64,000 nucleotides of DNA from SKHV01 sp963678565 (GCA_963678565.1 OY782875.1:620001-684000), one strand, 5' to 3'. Shown: positions 36,323 to 43,708, numbered from the stretch's first letter. Program-made: numbers and translations. Notes: generated by a model from the letters alone, not told the origin.

Positions 36323-36784
36323 TTAATTTTTATATTCTAGTCGACTTAGAGTGGGGATACTGAATTTTGCATTGGGTGTTGAAATTGAGAATTGCTTGTT
36401 TTCAAACTCAATGAAATTTGAAACATGGGTTAATTTTGATATCATTTGATGGCTTTTTTCAACGATGGCCAAAGATTCCTCTGATGAAAATAGGGCTTCA
36501 ACTTTTCTTTCTGCAATTTTATTTTGATAATGATCGTACAAGGGGACCGAAAGAAAAGCTATTAGCATTGCAGCAGCAGTTCCAATAGTAATTATTAGTT
36601 TTCGGGATTTGCTCTTTGCTTTGCTCTTGTCAGAAATTTTTTGCTCGATAGAACTAAAGTCAGGCTTTTCGTAATTTTCAAGGGCTCTTAAAAGCAGATC
36701 TTCGCTTTGCTTTCGCAATTGTTTTTCTTCTTCAAGCGTCGATGTTCCGTTGTAGTATTTATCGTGTAATTTGTTAGGCTTCAT
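36323..36784 (-). CDS. Candidate anti-sigma factor (single-pass membrane protein)
   Basis: I do not recognise a named family in this 153-residue protein. It has ~60 cytoplasmic residues that are charged and helical (LHDKYYNGTSTLEEEKQLRK), one transmembrane helix (~62-83, LIITIGTAAAMLIAFLSVPL) and a ~70-residue extracytoplasmic part. The start overlaps the end of the ECF sigma gene by 11 nt. That coupling and topology are what is expected of an anti-sigma factor, so I infer that it holds the sigma factor at the membrane. No direct sequence motif proves this. Confidence 0.6.
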   Translation of the reverse strand: MKPNKLHDKYYNGTSTLEEEKQLRKQSEDLLLRALENYEKPDFSSIEQKISDKSKAKSKSRKLIITIGTAAAMLIAFLSVPLYDHYQNKIAERKVEALFSSEESLAIVEKSHQMISKLTHVSNFIEFENKQFSISTPNAKFSIPTLSRLEYKN

Positions 36785-37298
36785 AACAGTTAATTTTATA
36801 ATGTTTATACATTAGTTCACGAAGTTGCTTTCGGCCACGAGAAAGGTTTACCCGAATATTGATTTCATTGCTGCCGGTAATTTCAGCTATTTCAGCGAAT
36901 TCCATTCCTTCAAAATCGCGCAGAAAAATTATCTCTTGTTGCAAATTGGGCAGCTTTTTTAATTGCTGATTTAAAAGCGATACAAGTTCTTTTTCGTTCA
37001 TCTGAATTTCTGGAAGTATAATTTCGTGTTTAATATTATTTAGCTGTTCGTTCTCTTTATATTCAATTCTTTGCTCATTAAAATGTCCGCTATCGATTAA
37101 TGCATTTCTAACAGCACTGAATAAATAGGCTTTGTAATTTTTAATTGCAGGTATTCGCTTTCTGTTTTTCCATAATTTCATAAATGAATCTTGTACGGCA
37201 TCTTCGCACACAGTTCTATTGTTTGAAATGGTAACGAGATAGTTCAATGCATCTCCGGCCAAAGGCAACAAGTATTTTTCAAATTCAGGTTTTGTCAT
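36774..37298 (-). CDS. ECF-family RNA polymerase sigma factor
   Basis: The 174-residue protein has sigma region 2 (~5-75, CEDAVQDSFMKLWKNRKRI and NYKAYLFSAVRNALID) and sigma region 4 (~110-165; LPNLQQEIIFLRDFEGMEF, AEIAEITGSNEINIRVNLSR), with the region 3 linker missing as in ECF factors. The frame is open to a TTG at 37337, but ATG 37298 before MTKPEFEKYLLPL gives the usual N-terminus. Downstream are the candidate anti-sigma gene and a DUF4252 gene, a cassette typical of Bacteroidota. A GTAACAAAAC stretch ~45-55 nt upstream may be an autoregulated promoter (speculative). Confidence 0.88.
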   Translation of the reverse strand: MTKPEFEKYLLPLAGDALNYLVTISNNRTVCEDAVQDSFMKLWKNRKRIPAIKNYKAYLFSAVRNALIDSGHFNEQRIEYKENEQLNNIKHEIILPEIQMNEKELVSLLNQQLKKLPNLQQEIIFLRDFEGMEFAEIAEITGSNEINIRVNLSRGRKQLRELMYKHYKINCYEA

Positions 37299-37418
37299 TG
37301 CTTGATGGGTTTCAACTAATTGACCAGAAAACGCCAAGTTTTGTTACACGGGATTTAAATTTATTTGTAATTAAATCTTAAATTTAAAAGAAATAGACGA
37401 ACTAATTTTTTAGGAATC

Positions 37419-37448
37419 TTGCTACAATAAAATAATAGTCTATATTTG
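37419..37448 (+). promoter_or_regulatory. Consensus promoter of the tyrA leader transcript
   Basis: TTG (37419-37421) and TATATTTG (37441-37448) are separated by exactly 19 nt, a full match to the Bacteroidota vegetative promoter. The leader ATG lies 20 nt after the -7 box. Confidence 0.8.
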
Positions 37449-37468
37449 CAAGCAATATAACAACGACA

Positions 37469-37552
37469 ATGAAGAATTTTAGCAACATATTTTTTTATTT
37501 CTTTTATTATTACGGTCTCACAAAACGGAATCGTGTAGATATGTATTGCTAA
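37469..37552 (+). CDS. Phe/Tyr-rich leader peptide of an attenuator
   Basis: ATG 37469 opens a 27-codon frame ending in TAA at 37552. Residues 8-15 read FFYFFYYY (37490-37513), and ten of the 27 residues are Phe or Tyr. Such a run of aromatic codons is the hallmark of leader peptides that make translation stall when charged tRNA-Phe or tRNA-Tyr is scarce. The frame lies between a consensus promoter and an intrinsic terminator, upstream of tyrA and a DAHP synthase/chorismate mutase gene. The peptide itself probably has no function apart from being translated. Confidence 0.82.
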   Translation: MKNFSNIFFYFFYYYGLTKRNRVDMYC

Positions 37553-37602
37553 AATTTAAAGATACAATTTATAGGGTTCCGAAACAGGAGCCCTTTTTTT
37601 TT
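37475..37602 (+). promoter_or_regulatory. Transcription attenuator with alternative RNA pairings
   Basis: Three pairings can be seen. AATTTTAGCAA (37475-37485) pairs perfectly with TTGCTAAAATT (37546-37556), closing the leader frame. GGGTTCC (37574-37580) pairs with GGAGCCC (37587-37593) to form the terminator. CGGAATC (37526-37532), just after the aromatic codons, can pair with GGTTCCG (37575-37581) over 7 bp and so destroy the terminator. A ribosome stalled in the aromatic run leaves 37526-37532 free and favours read-through; one that reaches the stop at 37552 covers it and favours termination. Confidence 0.78.
37574..37602 (+). terminator. Intrinsic terminator of the tyrA attenuator
   Basis: A 7-bp GC-rich stem (one G-T wobble) with a 6-nt loop is followed by nine T residues (37594-37602). 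It is placed 54 nt before the tyrA start and so must be overcome for expression of the operon. Confidence 0.85.
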
Positions 37603-37655
37603 GGAATTAAGTTAACTAAGAATAACTAAACACTAGTTTAGTGAAAACTAGAAAA

Positions 37656-38552
37656 ATGAAAATAACAATTGTTGGATTAGGTTTAATTGGCGGATCCATG
37701 GCACGCGATCTTCGTGAAGCAAATTATGTTTCCGAATTAATTGGGGTTGATTCCAATATAAAACATGCCGAAAAAGCGCTTGAGCTTGGTTTGGTAGATC
37801 GAACTGCCAATCTAGAAACAGGAGTAAAAGAAGCCGATGCGGTGATTGTTGCAATTCCTGTCAATAATATTAAATTGGTTTTGCCACAAATTCTCGACAT
37901 GGTAAATCCTTCAACTTCGGTAACCGATGTGGGATCTACTAAGGTTAAGATTTGCGATGCCGTTAAAAACCACAAAAACAGAGGAAATTTTGTAGCAGCA
38001 CATCCAATGTCGGGTACTGAGAATTCTGGTCCCGAAGCTGCTTTAGAAGGACTTTTCAAAAATAAAATTTGTATTATTTGCGATCAGGAAGAAAGTCGTC
38101 CGCAACACATCGCAATGGTTGAAAAGATTTATCATTCAATGGGTATGGACATTGCTTACATGTCGTCCGATGAACAGGATCATACTACCGCACATGTTTC
38201 ACACCTACCACACATAACTGCTTTTGCTTTAGCGAATGCGGTGTTGGCAACCAACAACCGACAAATTGTTTTAGACCTTGCAAGTGGTGGATTTCGGTCT
38301 ACCGCACGTTTGGCAAAGAGTTCACCCAAAATGTGGGGGCCAATATTCAAACAAAATCAAAATTATGTGGTTGAGTCTCTGGATGAATATATTAAGCATC
38401 TTGAGGAGTTCAAACACAGTCTGTTGGATGAAAATGAGACAAAAATGTATGATTTGATGAATAACGCCAATCGTATACGCGAAACCTTAAATGGAAACTC
38501 AAATAATTTAATCCGTAAAGAGGAGCGAACAACAAAATTGTTTAAAAAATAG
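37656..38552 (+). CDS. tyrA: Prephenate dehydrogenase
   Basis: TyrA oxidatively decarboxylates prephenate to 4-hydroxyphenylpyruvate, the tyrosine branch. The 298-residue protein starts with the NAD-binding VGLGLIGGSMARDL motif (GxGxxG, ~6-19). The AHPMSGTENSG segment (~117-127) and DQDHTTAHVSHLPH-type active-site His region (~176-190, DEQDHTTAHVSHLPH) are present. The ATG at 37656 sits next to the Rossmann strand, so it is favoured over GTG 37641. It is the first gene after the attenuator and lies 21 nt before the bifunctional DAHP synthase/chorismate mutase gene. No prephenate dehydratase is in the window. Confidence 0.92.
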   Translation: MKITIVGLGLIGGSMARDLREANYVSELIGVDSNIKHAEKALELGLVDRTANLETGVKEADAVIVAIPVNNIKLVLPQILDMVNPSTSVTDVGSTKVKICDAVKNHKNRGNFVAAHPMSGTENSGPEAALEGLFKNKICIICDQEESRPQHIAMVEKIYHSMGMDIAYMSSDEQDHTTAHVSHLPHITAFALANAVLATNNRQIVLDLASGGFRSTARLAKSSPKMWGPIFKQNQNYVVESLDEYIKHLEEFKHSLLDENETKMYDLMNNANRIRETLNGNSNNLIRKEERTTKLFKK

Positions 38553-38573
38553 AATTATATAAATAAGCTAGAT

Positions 38574-39662
38574 ATGGGAATTGAATTAAACATTAAGCCA
38601 TTAAGTAGCTGGATGCCAAAAACTGAGTATCCATTACTTATTGCAGGGCCTTGTAGCCTTGAAACCGAAGAGCAGGCTTTAAGCACTGCTCGTGAATTGG
38701 CTAAAGATCCTCGTGTTCATGTAATTCGTGGTGGAGTTTGGAAACCTCGTACACGTCCGGGAAGCTTCGAAGGAATTGGAACAATTGGTTTAGATTGGTT
38801 GGCTAAAATCAAGAAGGAAACTGGTTTGTTGGTAGGTACCGAAGTTGCAAATGCACAGCACACCGAGGAAGCTTTAAAAGCCGACATTGATGTATTGTGG
38901 ATTGGAGCACGTTCAACAACAAGTCCTTTTGTTGTTCAGGAAATTGCTGACGTACTAAAAGGTTCCGATAAAGTGGTAATGGTGAAAAACCCAATGAATC
39001 CCGATTTATCTTTATGGATGGGGGCTTTAGAAAGAATTAACAAAGTTGGAATCGACAAAATTGTTGGTATTCACCGAGGATTCTCTTCTTTCCAGGAAAC
39101 TAAATATCGCAATTACCCGGGATGGAAAACTTACATTGAGTTACGCCGCAAGATGCCAAATCTTCCAATTATTGCTGATCCTAGTCATATTGCTGGAACT
39201 CGCGAATTGGTTGGAGAAGTTGCTCAAAAGGCTTTCGACATGGGCTTTGATGGTCTGATGATAGAATCGCACATCGACCCATCTTGTGCTTTGAGTGATG
39301 CTGCACAGCAATTCACCCCGGCAAACTTGGTTAAATTGGTAGATAAATTAGTAATTCGTCAGCAAGAATCTCCAAATGCTGAATTTGGAAATAAACTTGA
39401 TGAGCTACGTAGCCGCATCGATGCAATGGATACCGAATTAATGGAAATCCTTTCTGCAAGAAGCGAAGTTGTGAAGCAAATTGCACAATACAAAAAGGAA
39501 AACAACGTAATGGCTTTACAAATTGATCGATGGACAAAAATGATGAATTCTCGTGTAGAAGGAGCCGTATCGATGAATTTAGATCCAACATTTATTAAAA
39601 TCTTATTTCAATTAATTCACGAAGACTCCGTTCGATCACAAACTGAGTTGATCGACAAATAA
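38574..39662 (+). CDS. Bifunctional DAHP synthase/chorismate mutase
   Basis: The 362-residue protein fuses a type I-beta DAHP synthase (~1-265) to a C-terminal AroQ chorismate mutase (~270-362). The synthase shows LLIAGPCSLETEEQAL (~21-36), VIRGGVWKPRTRPGSFEGIG (~50-69), MVKNPMNPDLSLWMGALERI (~136-155), the KYRNYPGWK segment and ADPSHIAGTRELV (~202-214), with metal and PEP ligands intact. The mutase has LDELRSRIDAMDTELMEILS and the RAxxA-type KMMNSRVEGAV helix. Together they carry out the first shikimate step and the conversion of chorismate to prephenate, which TyrA then uses. Co-transcription with tyrA is likely, and no separate feedback domain is visible. Confidence 0.93.
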   Translation: MGIELNIKPLSSWMPKTEYPLLIAGPCSLETEEQALSTARELAKDPRVHVIRGGVWKPRTRPGSFEGIGTIGLDWLAKIKKETGLLVGTEVANAQHTEEALKADIDVLWIGARSTTSPFVVQEIADVLKGSDKVVMVKNPMNPDLSLWMGALERINKVGIDKIVGIHRGFSSFQETKYRNYPGWKTYIELRRKMPNLPIIADPSHIAGTRELVGEVAQKAFDMGFDGLMIESHIDPSCALSDAAQQFTPANLVKLVDKLVIRQQESPNAEFGNKLDELRSRIDAMDTELMEILSARSEVVKQIAQYKKENNVMALQIDRWTKMMNSRVEGAVSMNLDPTFIKILFQLIHEDSVRSQTELIDK

Positions 39663-39678
39663 GATCAATACGATATTG

Positions 39679-39766
39679 CAAAGACTTAGAGTCATTTTTC
39701 GTTGGCCATTTAGAAGTGAGAAATTTCATTTCGAATGGTGCTTAGAATTGTAACTTTGAGTCTTTG
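39679..39766. repeat. 88-nt imperfect inverted repeat in the DAHP synthase-phoH spacer
   Basis: A left arm (39679-39692) and right arm (39753-39766) match at 12 of 14 positions as reverse complements, with inner complementary segments (CCATT/AATGG). The right arm is followed by TTTTT and overlaps the -7 box of phoH. It may act as a terminator with a large branched loop. Confidence 0.5.
39751..39758 (+). promoter_or_regulatory. -7 box of phoH
   Basis: TAACTTTG matches TAnnTTTG, 41 nt before the phoH ATG, and lies within the right arm of the inverted repeat. The position 19 nt upstream reads TTT rather than TTG. Confidence 0.5.
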
Positions 39767-39799
39767 TTTTTAAATTGGCAAGAAATTTAAAATTATTGA

Positions 39800-40774
39800 A
39801 TGTTCGAAAAAACGATCCAACTTGAAGGCGTTGACCTCTTAGAATTTTATGGAGCCAATAATTCAAATCTCGATAAAATTCGTTCTTATTTTCCGAAGTT
39901 AAAAATATTTGCGCGCGGCGATATGCTCAAAGCGCAAGGTGAACAAGCAGAGATGGAGCGTTTCGACATAAAAATGTCGGCATTACTTGATCAGTATCAC
40001 GAGTTTCATCGATTAAGTACCGAATCAATTGCTTTGATACTATCGGAAGAAAGCCCGCAGCAGTTTTCAAATACCGAGAATAACGACATTTTAGTTTACG
40101 GAAATAATGGGAAACCAATTCGAGCACGCACCCCTAATCAACAAAAACTGGTTAATGCTTGTAATACGAATGATTTAATTTTTGCAATAGGTCCGGCCGG
40201 AACAGGGAAAACCTATACCGCAATTGCCATGGCAGTTCGTGCTTTGAAAAATCGTGAAATTCGAAAAATCATCTTAAGTCGTCCGGCGGTGGAAGCAGGT
40301 GAGCGTTTAGGATTTTTGCCAGGTGATTTAAAAGAAAAAATTGATCCCTATCTTCAACCTTTATACGACGCGCTGGGCGATATGATTCCACCCAAAAAGC
40401 TTGAAGATTATATCAAGGATAAAGTAATTGAAATTGCTCCCTTGGCATTTATGCGTGGCCGAACTTTGAGCAATGCTTTTGTTATTCTCGACGAAGCGCA
40501 AAATACAACGATCAATCAGTTGAAAATGTTCCTTACTCGAATGGGCTTGAACACCAAGTTCATCATTACAGGTGATAAAACACAAATCGATTTGCCACGA
40601 CTCAGTGATTCTGGTTTGTTACAGGCGATGAATATTTTAAAAGATATCAAAGATATTTCGATAATAAAGCTCGATCAACGCGACATTGTACGCCACAAAC
40701 TAGTACGCGATATTGTGAAAGCTTACGATAAGCATCAAGCTGATCTGGATTCAAAAAGAAAGGTCAAAAAGTAA
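39800..40774 (+). CDS. phoH: PhoH family ATPase
   Basis: The 324-residue protein has the PhoH core: Walker A GPAGTGKT (131-138), LSRPAVEAGERLGFLPGDL (~155-173), EKIDPYLQPLYDAL (~175-188), Walker B FVILDEAQNTT (~229-239), MFLTRMGLNTKFIITGDKTQIDLP (in two parts, ~245-268) and an Arg finger-like RDIVRHKLV at the end. PhoH proteins are RNA-associated ATPases linked to phosphate stress in some bacteria. The ~120-residue N-terminal region is the KH-like extension common in this family. It lies between the aromatic operon and purC with its own -7 box. Confidence 0.92.
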   Translation: MFEKTIQLEGVDLLEFYGANNSNLDKIRSYFPKLKIFARGDMLKAQGEQAEMERFDIKMSALLDQYHEFHRLSTESIALILSEESPQQFSNTENNDILVYGNNGKPIRARTPNQQKLVNACNTNDLIFAIGPAGTGKTYTAIAMAVRALKNREIRKIILSRPAVEAGERLGFLPGDLKEKIDPYLQPLYDALGDMIPPKKLEDYIKDKVIEIAPLAFMRGRTLSNAFVILDEAQNTTINQLKMFLTRMGLNTKFIITGDKTQIDLPRLSDSGLLQAMNILKDIKDISIIKLDQRDIVRHKLVRDIVKAYDKHQADLDSKRKVKK

Positions 40775-40799
40775 TCAAACAAGAAGTGCGAAAAGTTGT

Positions 40800-40807
40800 T
40801 ATTTTTG
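40800..40807 (+). promoter_or_regulatory. -7 box of purC
   Basis: TATTTTTG matches TAnnTTTG, 36 nt before the purC start at 40844. It supports 40844 rather than the upstream in-frame TTG, which lies on the box itself. Confidence 0.55.
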
Positions 40808-40843
40808 TACGGCTTTTATAAGATTAAAATTAAATCAGTAAAT

Positions 40844-41791
40844 ATGAGTAACGCAATTGTAAATACCGACTATAATTTCCCTGGTCAAAAAAGTGTTTAT
40901 CACGGGAAAGTACGTGAAGTTTACAACATCAAAGATGAGTATCTTGTAATGATTGTTTCCGATCGAATTTCAGCATTCGATGTGGTTTTACCAGAAGGAG
41001 TTCCTTACAAAGGACAGGTTTTAAATCAAATTGCGGCTAAGTTTTTAGATGCAACTGAAGATATTGTTCCCAACTGGAAAATTGCTACTCCCGATCCAAT
41101 GGTAACCGTGGGACATAACTGTGAACCTTTCAAAGTTGAAATGGTAATTCGTGGTTATTTAACTGGTCATGCTTGGCGTGAATACAAAGCTGGGAAACGC
41201 GAATTGTGTGGAAATCCACTTCCTGAAGGAATGGTAGAGAATCAAAAATTTGATACGCCAATGATCACACCAACCACAAAGGAAGATGTGGGACACGACG
41301 AAGATATTTCAAAAGAAGAAATTCTAGCTCAAGGTTTAGTTTCGAAAGAAGATTACGAATTACTTGAAAAATATACTTTAGAATTGTTTCAGAGAGGAAC
41401 TGAAATGGCTGCCGAAAAAGGTTTGATTTTGGTAGATACAAAATATGAATTTGGTAAAAAGGATGGTCAGATTTTCTTGATCGATGAAATTCATACGCCC
41501 GATTCTTCTCGCTATTTCTACACCGAAGGTTACGAAGAGCGTTTGGCAAAAGGTGAAAAGCAAAAGCAATTATCGAAGGAATTTGTTCGTCAATGGTTAA
41601 TCGAAAATGGTTTCCAAGGACAAGCCGGACAAGCAGTTCCTGAAATGACCGAAGAATATATTACCAGCGTGAGCGATCGTTACATTGAATTGTACGAAAA
41701 AATTACAGGCGACCAATTCGAAAAAGCTGCTGCCAGCGATGTAGCTGCTCGAATTGAGAAAAATGTAACTGAATATTTAAATTCTATTTAA
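40844..41791 (+). CDS. purC: SAICAR synthetase PurC
   Basis: PurC couples CAIR with aspartate to make SAICAR in purine synthesis. The 315-residue protein is of the longer bacterial/yeast-like type. It has the ATP-binding VYHGKVREVYNI (~18-29), SDRISAFDVVLPEGVPYKGQ (~38-57), VEMVIRGYLTGHAWREYK (~94-111), GLILVDTKYEFG (~185-196) and IFLIDEIHTPDSSRYF (~203-218). Start 40844 is chosen because the frame upstream runs through a promoter box. A strong terminator follows, so it is probably a single-gene unit. Confidence 0.94.
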   Translation: MSNAIVNTDYNFPGQKSVYHGKVREVYNIKDEYLVMIVSDRISAFDVVLPEGVPYKGQVLNQIAAKFLDATEDIVPNWKIATPDPMVTVGHNCEPFKVEMVIRGYLTGHAWREYKAGKRELCGNPLPEGMVENQKFDTPMITPTTKEDVGHDEDISKEEILAQGLVSKEDYELLEKYTLELFQRGTEMAAEKGLILVDTKYEFGKKDGQIFLIDEIHTPDSSRYFYTEGYEERLAKGEKQKQLSKEFVRQWLIENGFQGQAGQAVPEMTEEYITSVSDRYIELYEKITGDQFEKAAASDVAARIEKNVTEYLNSI

Positions 41792-41818
41792 GCTAAGAGG
41801 CTTTAGAATTAAAATACA

Positions 41819-41849
41819 AAGGCGCAAGGTTTCTACTTGCGCCTTTTTT
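41819..41849 (+). terminator. Terminator of purC
   Basis: GGCGCAAG (41821-41828) and CTTGCGCC (41836-41843) form a perfect 8-bp stem flanked by AA and TTTTTT. Confidence 0.88.
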
Positions 41850-42012
41850 GTTCAGTACAAGATGTATTTTTGCATATTTAATAGATGTACTTTCATCATT
41901 CATTTCAAAATTAATAACATCAAATTTGATTCAAAAAATTAAGATTCACTTTAAATTGCAGCAATTTTTTATAAAACTCTTCATTCGGTGAAATGATTTT
42001 AATCACTTTTCA

Positions 42013-42020
42013 TAAATTTG
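42013..42020 (+). promoter_or_regulatory. Possible -7 box of the serC leader transcript
   Basis: TAAATTTG matches TAnnTTTG and lies just before the 5' arm of the structured region, so transcription would begin with CGTTGGAAAA. There is no TTG at the 19-nt position. Confidence 0.4.
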
Positions 42021-42023
42021 ATG

Positions 42024-42270
42024 CGTTGGAAAATTATTTTGAATAGAAACTTCAAAAAGTGGAAACAATTATTACAAATAAAACAGAGAAATTTTTAAGC
42101 AATCGTTGCTTGAAAATTATATCCCGATCCCATTTATCCTCCTAGTGGGAGTGTTTTCCAACGGGCTTTCTTAAGCTTTGCTCCCAGCATTAACCGCTCT
42201 TGAAAAGAGCAAGTCAACAAAATTCAAACTATATTTATTCTCCGATCGGCACAAAAGCGGGCTGAATAAT
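42024..42270 (+). ncRNA. Candidate structured RNA or leader upstream of serC
   Basis: CGTTGGAAAA (42024-42033) pairs perfectly with TTTTCCAACG (42154-42163), closing a region that contains an AAGCAA/TTGCTT hairpin (~42099-42114). TCCCA (42128-42132) can pair with TGGGA (42146-42150), while TGGGAG (42146-42151) can instead pair with CTCCCA (42181-42186), so two folds exclude each other. A perfect GCTCTT/AAGAGC hairpin follows (42196-42210), then a TTATTC/GAATAA stem (42235-42269). This may be a regulatory leader or a separate small RNA. I do not recognise a known family. Confidence 0.4.
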
Positions 42271-42483
42271 TGAAAGTTTTAAAAATTTAAAGATGTTCAT
42301 GGAAAAAATTGTTGAAATAGAATTTGATTTAAGCAAGTTTCATGACCAAAAACAAAATAAAGTATAGAAAGAATGAAATTTAATGACAACATTGATTTTT
42401 CTCACAACTTAAGTGATTTACAGTAATTAATTTGTCGTTGAATTTCAGATAAAATAAGAAATAACAATTAATATTTAATAAAA

Positions 42484-43557
42484 ATGAAGAAGCACAATTT
42501 TTCTGCAGGACCATCAATTTTATCTGAGTTCACAAAACAAGAAACAGCAAAAGCTGTATTAGATTTTGCCGGAACTGGTTTATCTGTAATGGAAGTTTCA
42601 CACCGTGGTAAAGAATTTATCGCTGTAATGGACGAAGCTGTTGCCTTGGTGAAAGAATTATTAGAAGTACCCGAAGGTTACGAAGTATTGTTCTTACAAG
42701 GTGGTGCAAGCTTGCAATTTTGTATGGCTCCATACAATTTAATGAAAACAAAAGCTGTCTATTTAAATACGGGCGCTTGGTCGAAAAAAGCAATCAAAGA
42801 AGGTAAATTCTTTGGAGAGGTTGAGGTAGTTGCTTCTTCTGAAGATAAAAACTTTACTTATATTCCAAGAGATTATGAAGTACCAGCCGATGCTGATTAT
42901 TTACATGTTACTACCAATAATACAATCTATGGAACTCAATTGCAAGACGATTTAGATGTTGCAATTCCAATGATTGCCGATATGTCGTCTGATATTTTCA
43001 GTCGTCCTATCGATTTTACAAAATACGATTTAGTTTACGCTGGTGCACAGAAAAACTTAGCACCATCAGGAGTAACTTTGGCGATTATCAAAACCGATGC
43101 TTTAGGCAAAGTAGAGCGTCCAATTCCTACAATGTTGGATTATAATACGCACATTAAAGGTGGATCGATGTTCAATACGCCTCCTGTAATTGCCGTATTT
43201 GCTGCTTTACAAACATTAAAGTGGTACAAAGCACAAGGCGGAATTAAAGCAATGCAAAAATTAAATGTTGAAAAAGCAGGATTGCTTTACAACGAATTAG
43301 ATAGAAATACATTCTTCAAAGCAGTTGTTCCTAACAAAGATGATCGTTCGGTAATGAACGTTTGCTTTGTGATGGAAGAAGGTAAAGAAGAATTTGAAAA
43401 AGAATTCCTTGATTTCGCTGGATCAAAAGGTTGTGATGGATTGAAAGGACACCGTTCTGTTGGTGGATTCCGTGCTTCAATCTACAACGCAATGCCAAAA
43501 GAAAGTGTTCAGGCATTAATTGATGCAATGACTGAATTCGAAGCAAAACATAAATAA
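42484..43557 (+). CDS. serC: Phosphoserine aminotransferase SerC
   Basis: SerC transaminates 3-phosphohydroxypyruvate to phosphoserine with PLP. The 357-residue protein is a class V aminotransferase: HNFSAGPSILSEF at the N-terminus, GTGLSVMEVSHRGKEF (~31-46), LFLQGGASLQFCMAPYNL (~70-87), DMSSDIFSRPID (~162-173) and the PLP-Lys in YAGAQKNLAPSG (~182-193). C-terminal GLKGHRSVGGFRASIYNAMP matches the phosphate-binding end. It is followed by a hairpin and then serA. Confidence 0.95.
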   Translation: MKKHNFSAGPSILSEFTKQETAKAVLDFAGTGLSVMEVSHRGKEFIAVMDEAVALVKELLEVPEGYEVLFLQGGASLQFCMAPYNLMKTKAVYLNTGAWSKKAIKEGKFFGEVEVVASSEDKNFTYIPRDYEVPADADYLHVTTNNTIYGTQLQDDLDVAIPMIADMSSDIFSRPIDFTKYDLVYAGAQKNLAPSGVTLAIIKTDALGKVERPIPTMLDYNTHIKGGSMFNTPPVIAVFAALQTLKWYKAQGGIKAMQKLNVEKAGLLYNELDRNTFFKAVVPNKDDRSVMNVCFVMEEGKEEFEKEFLDFAGSKGCDGLKGHRSVGGFRASIYNAMPKESVQALIDAMTEFEAKHK

Positions 43558-43564
43558 TATAATT

Positions 43565-43609
43565 GTGGAAATCCGGTGGTTTTAATTGCCGGATTCCACT
43601 TTTCTTTTA
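43565..43609 (+). terminator. Terminator or attenuator between serC and serA
   Basis: GTGGAAATCCGG (43565-43576) pairs with CCGGATTCCAC (43589-43599) with one bulged A, followed by TTTTCTTTTAT. No clear new -7 box is seen before serA, so read-through probably feeds serA and DUF1015. Confidence 0.7.
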
Positions 43610-43708
43610 TTAGCTCGTTTCGTTTTCTGCTTTACTTTGGTTTTTGATCAGATTCAGCAAGCAAAGGCTTCTTGTGTTTATTGTTGAAATTTGAAAAAAC
43701 TATTGTTT

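Larger units (their letters stand above)
37299..37655 (+). other. 357-nt divergent region carrying the aromatic-amino-acid leader
   Basis: This gap separates the leftward ECF cassette from the rightward tyrA operon. Nearly all the recognisable content is on the plus strand from 37419: a promoter, a leader peptide and an attenuator, each listed separately. The left ~120 nt, which must hold the sigma-gene promoter, shows no TAnnTTTG box. Confidence 0.7.
41792..42483 (+). other. 692-nt intergenic region upstream of serC with structured RNA candidate
   Basis: It begins with the purC terminator (41819-41849). A -7 box TATTTTTG occurs at 41865-41872 and another, TAAATTTG, at 42013-42020. Between 42024 and 42270 there are several strong helices (listed separately). 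The last ~200 nt before serC are A/T-rich, with no exact promoter box, so the serC message may begin at 42013 or earlier. Confidence 0.5.

Noticed and set aside
40796..40843. A longer N-terminus for PurC from an upstream TTG
   Set aside because: It runs through a -7 promoter box at 40800-40807, and the family's N-terminal motif starts shortly after ATG 40844.
42024..42270. 6S RNA, tmRNA, RNase P or SRP RNA upstream of serC
   Set aside because: I see none of the conserved words of tmRNA, RNase P or SRP RNA, and the 5' half is too A-rich to form the long rod of 6S RNA. It stays an unnamed structured candidate.
42293..42367. A 24-codon frame (MFMEKIVEIEF...) just downstream of the structured region before serC
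   Set aside because: It has no run of serine or glycine codons, no clear ribosome site and no terminator linked to it, so I do not call it a gene or a leader peptide.
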